A stretch of 7,366 nucleotides of DNA. Origin: an uncultured Collinsella sp. (GTDB lineage Bacteria > Actinomycetota > Coriobacteriia > Coriobacteriales > Coriobacteriaceae). The stretch is from contig URUW01000084.1 of assembly GCA_900551205.1 (NCBI GenBank), forward strand, positions 1-7,366, given 5' to 3'. This document shows positions 1-5,950 of this stretch, in pieces; the first letter of the stretch is position 1; the number at the start of each line of letters is the position of its first letter. The notes under the pieces were generated by a model. The model worked only from the letters and a program-made list of their open reading frames with translations. It was not told the origin of the DNA and searched no databases. The translations under genes were made by a program, and so were the position numbers.

Positions 1-1
1 T

Positions 2-907
2 GGCAAGCACGGCGTGCATCCCCATATCCATATCGACTTTAAGGACCCCGCACTGCGCCAGACGATTGCGCTCGGTATCCCGACGCTGCTCGCCACGGTG
101 TGCATGTTTGTCTCGACTTCTATCACCAACGCTGCTGCGCTGGTGGTCCAGCCCGAGACCGGTCCTTCCGTCATCGCCTATGCGCGCCTGTGGTACACGC
201 TGCCCTACGCGCTGATTGCCGCCTCGCTTTCGACGGCGCTCTATACCGAGCTCTCTCACGACGCACAGGAGAAGGATTACGACAGCGTCCGCACGGGCAT
301 TTCGCGTGGCGTCGCCCAGATGCTGTTCTTCCTGATTCCATTCGCGCTGTACTTGATTGTCTTCGCGCGTCCGCTCAACATGATCTACTGCGCTGGCAAG
401 TTCGATGAGTCCGGTGTGGCGCTGGTGTCGGAGTTCCTTATCTACCTGGCACTTTCCCTGCCGCTCTACGGCGTGGTCGTGCTGATGCAGAAGAGCTTCT
501 CTGCCTTGCTCGACATGAAGCCCTATAGCCGCTATTGTCTGTATTCCGCCATCGGCCAGGCCGGCTCGGTTCTGCTGTTTGGCGTTGTGCTGGGCTTCGG
601 TATGCCCGCAATCGCGCTTTCGTATGTCGTCGACTACGTGATCTTGGTCGGTTGCTCGCTGTGGTGGCTGCGTCGTCGCCTGCGTGGTCTTCAGGTCAAA
701 TCTATCCTGCATGGCGGGTTCTTTGGCCTTTTGCTCGGTGGCCTGGGTGCTGCCGCAGGCGCCGGCGTCATGTGGGCGCTTGAGCACTTTGTTCTGATTA
801 CTCTTGGCTACGTTTGCGTTGCGGGTGTCGTCTCGCTTGCTGTTACCTTTGGCCTTGCCGTCGTCCTTAAGATGCCCGAGGTCTCGGCGCTGATTCGTCG
901 CAAGTAG
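2..907 (+). CDS. murJ: MurJ (MviN family) lipid II flippase, C-terminal part, 5' truncated by window edge
   Basis: The frame is open from the first full codon at position 2 to TAG at 905-907, giving 301 residues. The GTG at 14 is only an internal codon, because the frame continues upstream. MurJ flips the peptidoglycan precursor lipid II from the inner to the outer face of the cytoplasmic membrane. The visible part carries about eight hydrophobic segments, which fits roughly TM7-14 of the usual 14. The MurJ pattern is recognisable: a segment with ARLWYTLPYALIAASLSTALY, then a short polar stretch (SHDAQEKDYDSVR), then SRGVAQMLFFLIPFALYLIVFA, and FDESGVALVSEFLIYLALSLP. In MurJ relatives these positions read as 'lyqlPlgl..aiatalfP.ls' and 'gafd...t......aya.glp'. 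It ends in a basic tail (LIRRK). The uvrC start codon follows the stop with no gap, suggesting co-transcription. A different MOP-superfamily exporter is the main alternative, but I think it less likely. Confidence 0.87.
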   Translation, partial: GKHGVHPHIHIDFKDPALRQTIALGIPTLLATVCMFVSTSITNAAALVVQPETGPSVIAYARLWYTLPYALIAASLSTALYTELSHDAQEKDYDSVRTGISRGVAQMLFFLIPFALYLIVFARPLNMIYCAGKFDESGVALVSEFLIYLALSLPLYGVVVLMQKSFSALLDMKPYSRYCLYSAIGQAGSVLLFGVVLGFGMPAIALSYVVDYVILVGCSLWWLRRRLRGLQVKSILHGGFFGLLLGGLGAAAGAGVMWALEHFVLITLGYVCVAGVVSLAVTFGLAVVLKMPEVSALIRRK

Positions 908-2854
908 GTGCGCGTGACCGGTCACGACAACATTCCAACGCTTGCCGAGCAGGTTTCGCGCGTTCCCACGCAGCCCGGCTGCTACCTTTGGAAAGACGCC
1001 AAGGGCGATGTCATCTACGTGGGCAAGGCGAAAAACCTGCGCGCCCGTATGCGTCAGTACGTGACGCTGCAGGACGAGCGCCAGAAGATCCCGCTGATGA
1101 TGCAGCTGGTGGCGAGTTTTGACTATATCGTGGTGGAGACCGAGCACGAGGCGTTGGTGCTCGAGCGCAATTTGATTGGTCAGTACCATCCGTACTTTAA
1201 CGTCGACCTCAAGGATGACAAGAGCTACCCCTTTATCGCCATTACAAAGGGCGACCTGTATCCCGCTATCAAATACACGCGTGAGCGTCATAAGCCGGGA
1301 ACGCGCTATTTTGGACCTTATACCGATAGCCGCGCGGCACGTGAGACGATAGATACGCTGCGCAAGGTTATCCCCATCTGCTCCGCATCCTGTGCGGAGT
1401 GGCGTCGTTGTCGCCGTATCGTCGAGTCCCACAAGGGCGAGGAAGACATCGTCAATATGATTTGCGCGCAAAACGGGCGCCCCTGCTTCGACTATCATGT
1501 CGGGCGCGGCCCGGGTGCGTGTGTCGGCGCGATTTCCCCGGCAGACTATGCCAAGAACGTCAAGCGTGTCGAACGTTTTTTGTCGGGCCATCGCAAGGAC
1601 GTCGTCGACGAGCTGACCTCCGAGATGACGGAGGCCGCCGAGGCGCTCGATTTTGAGCGCGCCGCCCGCGTCAAACGTCGTTTGGAGGTCATCAGGGGTC
1701 TGGACGATCGTCAGCAAGTCGTTTTTCCCTCCAGTGTCGATATCGATGTCATCGGTTTCTATCGCGAGGAGACCATCTCCGCCGCTTGCGTCTTCGTCGT
1801 TCGCGAGGGCCGAACAGTTCGCACCTGCGAGTTCATTCTCGACAAGGGTCTTGATGTTGACGAGGAAGAGCTCCAGTCGGGCTTTCTTAAGCGCTATTAC
1901 GACGAGACGGCTGATATTCCAGCTGAGGTCAACCTTTCCGTCGAGCTTGAGGATGCGGAGGCGCTGGGGGAGTGGCTTGCGGGCAAGCGTGAGCGTTCCT
2001 GCCATCTCCATAGGCCGCAGCGTGGCGAAAAGCACCGTCTGCTCGATATGGCATCCAAAAATGCGCGCCATGCCCTCATGCGCTACATGATGCGAACGGG
2101 GTACGCTGACGACCGCACCAATCAAGCGCTCCTGGAGCTCGAAAGTGCGTTGGCGCTGCCATCGCCGCCGTTGCGTATCGAGTGCTTCGATATCTCGACG
2201 CTGCATGGCACCTTTACGGTCGCCTCGATGGTGGTGTTTACCAACGGGCGCGCCGACAAGAGCCAGTATCGTCGTTTTAAAATCCAGGCCGAATTGGACG
2301 AGGCAAACGACTTCGTGTCGATGTCCGAGGTTTTGGGACGACGCTATGCTCCCGAGCGCATGGCCGACGAGCGCTTTGGCTCGCGCCCCGATTTGCTCGT
2401 TGTCGATGGCGGTAAGCCGCAATTGACCGCTGCGATCAAGCAACTTGAGGCTCTTGGGCTCGATATACCAGTTTGTGGCTTGGCGAAGGCCGATGAGGAA
2501 GTTTTTGTGCCTTGGGACGAGACTCCCGTCGTGCTGCCGACCGGGTCCGCGTCGCTCTATCTAATTAAACAGGTGCGCGATGAATCGCACCGTTTTGCCA
2601 TCACGTTCCATCGCGAATTGCGCGATAAAGCCATGACGGTTTCGGTACTCGATGACGTTCCAGGCGTGGGACCCACCAGAAAACGTGCCCTTATGCGCCA
2701 TTTTGGCTCGATGAAGCGTTTGCGCGCGGCGAGCGAGCAAGAGATCGCGGAAGTTCGAGGCATTCCTGCCGATGTCGCCAAAGCGGTTCACGAGGCGCTC
2801 GTTGCATGGAATGCCGAGCGCGCCGAGGCGGCGGCAAAGCAATCCGAAAACTAA
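908..2854 (+). CDS. uvrC: UvrABC system protein C (excinuclease ABC subunit C)
   Basis: UvrC makes the 3' and 5' incisions around a lesion marked by UvrB in nucleotide excision repair. The 648-residue product has all family domains in order. The GIY-YIG nuclease (about 18-100) shows PGCYLW, VIYVGKAKNLRAR with R47, and TEHEALVLERNLI with likely catalytic E81. A UVR UvrB-binding helix pair lies at about 231-266. The RNase H-like nuclease shows IECFDIS (D428), NDFVSM (D468), VVDGGKPQL (D500) and RDESH (H561), the expected acid/His set. Two helix-hairpin-helix units follow at about 580-632 (DDVPGVGPTRKRAL and VRGIPADVAKAV). The cysteine-rich linker is unusual: it has an insertion between C158 and C193, and G201 replaces a canonical cysteine. 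GTG 908 directly follows the murJ stop; GTG 914 is a possible alternative start and no strong SD is visible, which fits translational coupling. Codon use is less biased than in the transporter genes. Confidence 0.96.
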   Translation: MRVTGHDNIPTLAEQVSRVPTQPGCYLWKDAKGDVIYVGKAKNLRARMRQYVTLQDERQKIPLMMQLVASFDYIVVETEHEALVLERNLIGQYHPYFNVDLKDDKSYPFIAITKGDLYPAIKYTRERHKPGTRYFGPYTDSRAARETIDTLRKVIPICSASCAEWRRCRRIVESHKGEEDIVNMICAQNGRPCFDYHVGRGPGACVGAISPADYAKNVKRVERFLSGHRKDVVDELTSEMTEAAEALDFERAARVKRRLEVIRGLDDRQQVVFPSSVDIDVIGFYREETISAACVFVVREGRTVRTCEFILDKGLDVDEEELQSGFLKRYYDETADIPAEVNLSVELEDAEALGEWLAGKRERSCHLHRPQRGEKHRLLDMASKNARHALMRYMMRTGYADDRTNQALLELESALALPSPPLRIECFDISTLHGTFTVASMVVFTNGRADKSQYRRFKIQAELDEANDFVSMSEVLGRRYAPERMADERFGSRPDLLVVDGGKPQLTAAIKQLEALGLDIPVCGLAKADEEVFVPWDETPVVLPTGSASLYLIKQVRDESHRFAITFHRELRDKAMTVSVLDDVPGVGPTRKRALMRHFGSMKRLRAASEQEIAEVRGIPADVAKAVHEALVAWNAERAEAAAKQSEN

Positions 2855-2875
2855 ACACGCCTCTAAACCACTGAT

Positions 2876-2906
2876 ATACATGATTGCGTGATTTTCAATC
2901 ATGTAT
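2876..2906. repeat. Perfect 11-bp inverted repeat with 9-base spacer
   Basis: The left arm ATACATGATTG (2876-2886) is exactly complementary to the right arm CAATCATGTAT (2896-2906), separated by nine bases. The dyad begins 22 bases after the uvrC stop. Only three of the 11 pairs are G-C and just three Ts follow the right arm, so it is a poor intrinsic terminator in either direction. An operator about 70-100 bp upstream of the transporter promoter, or an mRNA 3'-end stem-loop for uvrC, are both possible. Confidence 0.55.
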
Positions 2907-2978
2907 TTCACGGCGATTACCAGCCGATTTCGGGTTTTATTAACGCTAAAACGTTTGACTAGCCATGGTGAACAACCC

Positions 2979-2987
2979 TGCTATTCT
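2979..2987 (+). promoter_or_regulatory. Extended -10 promoter candidate for the transporter operon
   Basis: TGCTATTCT reads as TGnTATnnT, the extended -10 motif of primary sigma factors. A TTGACT hexamer lies upstream at 2955-2960, but the 21-base spacer is longer than the usual 16-18, so the extended -10 would have to carry recognition. Transcription would begin near 2993-2996, giving a leader of about 225 bases before the start codon at 3220. Confidence 0.4.
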
Positions 2988-3044
2988 GCGGGTTGACGAA
3001 GACTGATATCTCACCTCGTCGATACATACTGTCTGGCGAATCGT

Positions 3045-3073
3045 TTGTCAATGAATTCGGTGAACGGTAGTAA
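3045..3073 (+). promoter_or_regulatory. Alternative promoter candidate overlapping a palindrome
   Basis: TTGTCA at 3045-3050 matches the -35 consensus at five of six positions. After 17 bases comes TAGTAA (3068-3073), a weak -10 match. This -10 lies inside the 9-bp palindrome at 3061-3083, the arrangement expected if a dimeric repressor blocked the promoter. The poor -10 makes this less likely than the upstream candidate. Confidence 0.2.
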
Positions 3074-3083
3074 ATACCGTTCA
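3061..3083. repeat. Perfect 9-bp palindrome with 5-base centre (operator or leader hairpin)
   Basis: TGAACGGTA (3061-3069) and TACCGTTCA (3075-3083) are exact reverse complements around GTAAA. It could be a protein-binding operator in DNA, or a stable stem-loop in RNA if transcription starts near 2995. In the RNA case it sits inside the loop closed by 3020-3029 pairing with 3091-3100. Confidence 0.5.
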
Positions 3084-3090
3084 AGCGTAT

Positions 3091-3153
3091 GTATGTATCG
3101 GTCGCCGAGCGCGGCACCTCAGTTGGGCTCGTCGGTAGGTAAGGTATATATCG
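3091..3153 (+). repeat. Near-identical 10-mers that can both pair with 3020-3029
   Basis: GTATGTATCG (3091-3100) and GTATATATCG (3144-3153) differ at one base. The upstream segment CGATACATAC (3020-3029) is exactly complementary to the first copy and complementary at nine of ten positions to the second. Similarity weakly continues 3' of each copy, where each is followed by a GC-rich stem (3104-3115 and about 3155-3169). In RNA this gives two competing partners for one strand, a hallmark of switching leaders, but chance cannot be excluded from one sequence. Confidence 0.35.
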
Positions 3154-3209
3154 TCCGCAAGTTGCGCGGGGGCGCGTCTAGGTGCTCCCGGGTAAGATTC
3201 TCTATTGAT

Positions 3210-3217
3210 AGGAGAAG
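3210..3217 (+). promoter_or_regulatory. Ribosome binding site that sets the binding-protein start
   Basis: AGGAGAAG ends two bases before ATG 3220, with the AGGAG core five bases upstream. This favours ATG 3220 over an in-frame TTG at 3205, which lies upstream of the SD, and over ATG 3241. TTCTC at 3198-3202 can pair with GAGAA at 3212-3216, so the SD may be partly sequestered in a small hairpin. Confidence 0.75.
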
Positions 3218-3219
3218 AC

Positions 3220-4833
3220 ATGGCCATCATCAACAAGGGTATGTCCAGGCGTTCGTTCCTCGGCCTCACCGGCAGCGTCGCTGCTGTCGCAGGGCTTGGT
3301 CTCACCGGCTGCGGTGGCAGCTCTAGCGACGAGGGTTCCGCTTCCGGTTCCACCGATTCCGCCAACCGTGGCGGCGGCGTGATCACCGCTGGTTCCGCTT
3401 ACGCTCCGTCCAGCTTCGATCCCGCCAGCACCGGCTCCGCTGTGGGCCTGGGTGCTAACTGGCACGTCGTCGAGGGCCTCTACGGCATCGATTACCACGA
3501 CTACAGCACCTTCAACGAGCTCGCCACCGACGATCCCAAGTCTGTGGACGACACCACTTTCGAGGTCACCATCCGCAAGGGCGCCAAGTTCTCCGATGGC
3601 ACCGAGGTCACCGCTGACGATGTCGTTGCCTCCTACACCGCTTGCGCCGCTTCCGCTACCTATGCTCCGTTCTTCCAGCCCTTCGAGTCCATCGAGGCCA
3701 AGGACGCCAGCACCGTGACGGTCAAGACCAAGGTCCCCAACTTCTCCCTGCTCAAGGATCGTCTGGCCATCGTCCGCGTTACCCCGGCCACCCAGACCGA
3801 GGAGGATCGCGCCAAGCAGCCGATCGGCTCCGGCCCCTGGATGTACGACTCTATCTCCGATACCGAGATCACCCTGGTTCCCAACCCCGAGTACAACGGT
3901 GAGTATGCTGCTGAGGATAAGAAGATCCAGTACAGCATCCTGACCGACCCCACCGCTCGCGTTACCGCTCAGCAGGAGGGCTCCACGCTCGTTATGGAGC
4001 TCGTTACCGCTGACGCCGTCGACCAGCTCGAGAGCGCCGGCTGCAAGATCGATAACGTTCAGGGTTTCGGCACCCGCTTCATCATGTTCAACGTCGCCAA
4101 GGAGCCTTGGAACAACGTCAAGGTCCGTCAGGCTGTCATGTATGCGCTCGACACCGAGAAGATGGTCAGCAACACCTTCGCCGGCCTTGCCACCGCTGCC
4201 AGCTGCTACCTGCCCAAGAGCTTCACCAACTATCATGAGGCTTCCACGGTGTACAAGACCGACGCCAAGAAGGCTAAGAAGCTCATCGAGGAGTCTGGCA
4301 TCACCCCGGGTGCCATCACCCTGCGCACCACCGACAACGAGCAGATTAAGGGCATGGCCGCCCAGGTCAAGAACGACCTCGACGCTCTCGGCTTCGATGT
4401 GACCATCCAGACCGATACCTCGCCGGCCACCTACGCTGCCATCGACGGCGGCGAGGCCTACGATATCCTCCTTGCCCCTGGCGATCCTTCCTGCTTCGGC
4501 GCCGACCCCGACCTGCTGCTCAACTGGTGGTACGGCGACAACGTCTGGATGCAGACCCGTTGCCCGTGGAAGGAGTCCGCTGAGTGGCAGAAGCTCCACA
4601 GTCTCATGGACGAGGCTCTTGCCGCCGAGGGCGACGAGCAGCAGAAGAAGTGGAACGAGTGCTTCGACATCATTGCCGACAACGCCGTTCTGTACCCCGT
4701 TGTCCACGTCAAGACCGTCTCCGCTTCCTGGGACGATCCGTCCACTGCGCCCAACGGCGAGGCCCTCGATGGCTTCAAGGGCATCGGCACGACGAGCATG
4801 TCCTTCAGGGGCGTTGCGACCGTCAAGGCGTAA
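3220..4833 (+). CDS. Peptide-type ABC transporter substrate-binding lipoprotein (SBP family 5, DppA/OppA-like), Tat signal
   Basis: This 537-residue protein would capture substrate at the outer face of the membrane and deliver it to the permeases encoded next. The N-terminus has a twin-arginine motif SRRSFLGL (9-16), a hydrophobic stretch (17-30) and a lipobox LTGC with C31 as the likely lipidated residue, then a Ser/Gly-rich linker to about 50. This suggests export of a folded, Tat-dependent lipoprotein. Family-5 marks follow: GGGVITAGSAYAPSSFDP (51-68), FEVTIRKGAKFSDGTEVTAD (114-133), PIGSGPWMYDS (201-211), NPEYNG (222-227), and VRQAVMYALDTEKMV (302-316). Length is typical. The strongly biased codons, almost all C- or G-ending, suggest high expression. 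Cargo is not readable: di- or oligopeptides are likeliest from the neighbours, but nickel-type or other family-5 ligands remain possible. ATG 3220 is chosen for its SD. Confidence 0.92.
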   Translation: MAIINKGMSRRSFLGLTGSVAAVAGLGLTGCGGSSSDEGSASGSTDSANRGGGVITAGSAYAPSSFDPASTGSAVGLGANWHVVEGLYGIDYHDYSTFNELATDDPKSVDDTTFEVTIRKGAKFSDGTEVTADDVVASYTACAASATYAPFFQPFESIEAKDASTVTVKTKVPNFSLLKDRLAIVRVTPATQTEEDRAKQPIGSGPWMYDSISDTEITLVPNPEYNGEYAAEDKKIQYSILTDPTARVTAQQEGSTLVMELVTADAVDQLESAGCKIDNVQGFGTRFIMFNVAKEPWNNVKVRQAVMYALDTEKMVSNTFAGLATAASCYLPKSFTNYHEASTVYKTDAKKAKKLIEESGITPGAITLRTTDNEQIKGMAAQVKNDLDALGFDVTIQTDTSPATYAAIDGGEAYDILLAPGDPSCFGADPDLLLNWWYGDNVWMQTRCPWKESAEWQKLHSLMDEALAAEGDEQQKKWNECFDIIADNAVLYPVVHVKTVSASWDDPSTAPNGEALDGFKGIGTTSMSFRGVATVKA

Positions 4834-4848
4834 GACTCGCTTGAGTCT
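4833..4848 (+). other. Stem-loop 1 at the binding-protein stop codon
   Basis: AGACTC (4833-4838) pairs perfectly with GAGTCT (4843-4848) around a four-base loop. It starts on the last base of the TAA stop and is the first of four successive stem-loops before the permease gene. Confidence 0.5.
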
Positions 4849-4854
4849 GTATGC

Positions 4855-4882
4855 AGGATGTTGGTCGTTGGGACCGTATCCT
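4855..4882 (+). other. Stem-loop 2 in the binding-protein/permease gap
   Basis: AGGAT (4855-4859) pairs with ATCCT (4878-4882). Inside, GGTC (4863-4866) pairs with GACC (4872-4875), extended by a T-G wobble. A small internal loop separates the two helices. It is second of the four stem-loops. Confidence 0.4.
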
Positions 4883-4895
4883 CATAGTTGAAACA

Positions 4896-4929
4896 AAGAC
4901 CCGGGCGACCTCGATGTCGCTCGGGTCTT
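4896..4929 (+). terminator. Long stem-loop 3, terminator-like but without a U tract on the + strand
   Basis: Bases 4896-4909 pair with 4916-4929 as a 14-bp stem with one G-T wobble (4904 with 4921) and a six-base loop. It is the strongest hairpin in the window. On the + strand it is followed by GTAATGAG, so termination should be partial at best. On the - strand it is followed by TTTGTTTC, but no - strand gene is seen upstream of it. The likeliest role is an attenuator or 3'-end barrier that lets binding-protein mRNA accumulate above permease mRNA. Confidence 0.55.
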
Positions 4930-4932
4930 GTA

Positions 4933-4950
4933 ATGAGTATCCGTACTCAT
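4933..4950 (+). other. Stem-loop 4 upstream of the permease RBS
   Basis: ATGAGTA (4933-4939) pairs perfectly with TACTCAT (4944-4950) around TCCG. It begins three bases after stem-loop 3 and ends 26 bases before the permease SD, so it does not itself block the SD. Confidence 0.5.
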
Positions 4951-4976
4951 ATACCAGTTGGTCCTACCGACAAAAG

Positions 4977-4985
4977 AAAGGGGAG
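4977..4985 (+). promoter_or_regulatory. Ribosome binding site that sets the permease GTG start
   Basis: AAAGGGGAG lies five bases before GTG 4991, a strong SD. The in-frame TTG at 4958 is upstream of it and would translate the SD itself, so GTG 4991 is preferred. That start also gives the typical family N-terminus (NNLLRLIGRRLVALP). Confidence 0.75.
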
Positions 4986-4990
4986 AGAAC

Positions 4991-5947
4991 GTGAACAACT
5001 TGCTACGTTTGATTGGAAGGCGTCTTGTGGCGCTGCCGATCATGGCATTGGGCGTCACCGTCCTGGTGTTCTTCCTTATGTCGTTCTCCAAGACCGACCC
5101 CGCCTACACGGCGTTGGGTGACGGTGCCTCGCCCGAGGCGGTTGCCGAGTACCATGAGAAGTATGGTCTGGACGACCCCTGGCCCGTGCGCTACGTGCGC
5201 TATATGGGCGATTTGATCCATGGCGACATGGGCACCTATGGTGCTGCTCGCAACTCCGTTGCCAAGCGCATCTCCACGGCCCTGCCCGTCACGATGCAGC
5301 TGACCTTCATCGGCCTTGCCATCGGTGCGGTCGTTTCGTTTTTGCTCGGCGTCATCGCGGCACTGTATCGCGACAAATGGCCGGACCAAGTGATCCGCGT
5401 CTTTTCCATCGCCGGCTTGGCAACCCCGTCGTTCTGGCTTGCCGTTCTGTTGATCCTGCTGTTCTCTTCCTACCTTAAGGTGCTCCCGGCATCGGGTGCT
5501 CTGCCTCACTTCACCACGAATCCGGCTGGTTATCTGGGCCGCATGATTATGCCCGCCATCGCCTTGGCATTTCCGCTGACGGGCCAGATGACTCGTATCG
5601 TGCGTACCGCCATGGTCGAGGAGCTCGACAAGGACTATGTCCGTATGGCTCGCGGTGCCGGCGTTCCCGAGAAGGTCGTCGTCGGTATCAACGTTCTTCG
5701 CAATGCGCTGATCACCCCGGTCACCACCCTCGGTCTTAAGATCGGTTACCTCATGGGCGGCGCCGTCGTCATCGAGGTTATCTTCAACCTCCCCGGCATG
5801 GGCACCGCGATTCTGCAGGGCGTTCAGGGCAACGAGGCGAACCTGGTTCAGGGCGTCGTTATCGTCGTTGCTCTTGCCTTCATCATCATCAACATCGTGG
5901 TTGACATGCTCTACCTGCTCATCAACCCGCGCATCAGGACGGTGTAG
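4991..5947 (+). CDS. Peptide-type ABC transporter permease, DppB/OppB/NikB type
   Basis: This 318-residue inner-membrane protein is one of the two channel-forming subunits of the importer. The first TM at about 9-31 starts with the family signature LLRLIGRRLVALPIMALGV. A periplasmic-side region contains DPAYTALGDGASPEAVAEY and YGLDDPWPVRYVRYMGDLI, typical of DppB (the usual 'lGl d.P...ry..yl...l.gDlG'). Five further hydrophobic segments follow (about 101-126, 136-160, 185-205, 250-270 and 288-310). The EAA loop that docks on the ATPase lies near 215-247 (DYVRMARGAGVPEKVVV, then NVLRNALITPV). The end, VDMLYLLINPRIR, is also typical. Length is normal. It begins 157 bases after the binding-protein stop, across the hairpin cluster, and lies 3 bases upstream of the next gene. 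Confidence 0.94.
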   Translation: MNNLLRLIGRRLVALPIMALGVTVLVFFLMSFSKTDPAYTALGDGASPEAVAEYHEKYGLDDPWPVRYVRYMGDLIHGDMGTYGAARNSVAKRISTALPVTMQLTFIGLAIGAVVSFLLGVIAALYRDKWPDQVIRVFSIAGLATPSFWLAVLLILLFSSYLKVLPASGALPHFTTNPAGYLGRMIMPAIALAFPLTGQMTRIVRTAMVEELDKDYVRMARGAGVPEKVVVGINVLRNALITPVTTLGLKIGYLMGGAVVIEVIFNLPGMGTAILQGVQGNEANLVQGVVIVVALAFIIINIVVDMLYLLINPRIRTV

Positions 5948-5950
5948 ATT

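Larger units (their letters stand above)
2855..3219 (+). promoter_or_regulatory. 365-base non-coding region between uvrC and the transporter operon: promoter plus structured leader
   Basis: I find no convincing gene here; short frames lack a plausible start with SD and resemble nothing I know. The stretch is more AT-rich than the flanking genes, especially 2860-3100. It holds an 11-bp inverted repeat (2876-2906), an extended -10 candidate (2979-2987), a TTGTCA hexamer (3045-3050), a 9-bp palindrome (3061-3083), a pair of near-identical 10-mers (3091-3100 and 3144-3153), several GC-rich pairings (3104-3115; 3114-3119 with 3180-3185; 3165-3176) and the SD of the binding-protein gene. The likely job is transcriptional and perhaps post-transcriptional control of the downstream transporter. 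That role is inferred; the symmetry elements are read directly. Confidence 0.6.

Noticed and set aside
2561..2911. A 116-codon - strand frame starting in the uvrC downstream gap
   Set aside because: Most of it lies antisense to the conserved helix-hairpin-helix end of uvrC, its start falls in and around the inverted repeat, and no SD or known domain is seen.
2876..2912. Pseudoknot between the dyad loop (CGTGA, 2887-2891) and TCACG (2908-2912)
   Set aside because: Only one base would have to cross the whole 11-bp stem, which is not physically reasonable; the 5-bp match is probably chance.
2911..2940. Possible intrinsic terminator of uvrC
   Set aside because: The only stems are CGGC with GCCG (2911-2914, 2923-2926) or CCG with CGG (2924-2926, 2931-2933). 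They are 3-4 bp long, and the short T run at 2935-2938 does not make them a credible terminator.
2990..3219. T-box or other known riboswitch
   Set aside because: I looked for a T-box core (GGTGGnACC-like) and for other consensus cores I know and found none, so I only call it a structured leader candidate.
3045..3326. A 93-codon + strand frame across the leader and the start of the binding-protein gene
   Set aside because: It overlaps the signal-peptide region in another frame, has no convincing SD, and its product is basic and without recognisable features.
3202..4707. A 501-codon open frame on the - strand opposite the binding-protein gene
   Set aside because: Same cause: codon-aligned antisense of a highly biased gene, with a repetitive G/V/L-rich product and no family resemblance.
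4958..4990. Upstream TTG start for the DppB-type permease
   Set aside because: It would place the strong SD inside the coding region and add residues (LPTKERGE) not expected before the family's first TM segment.
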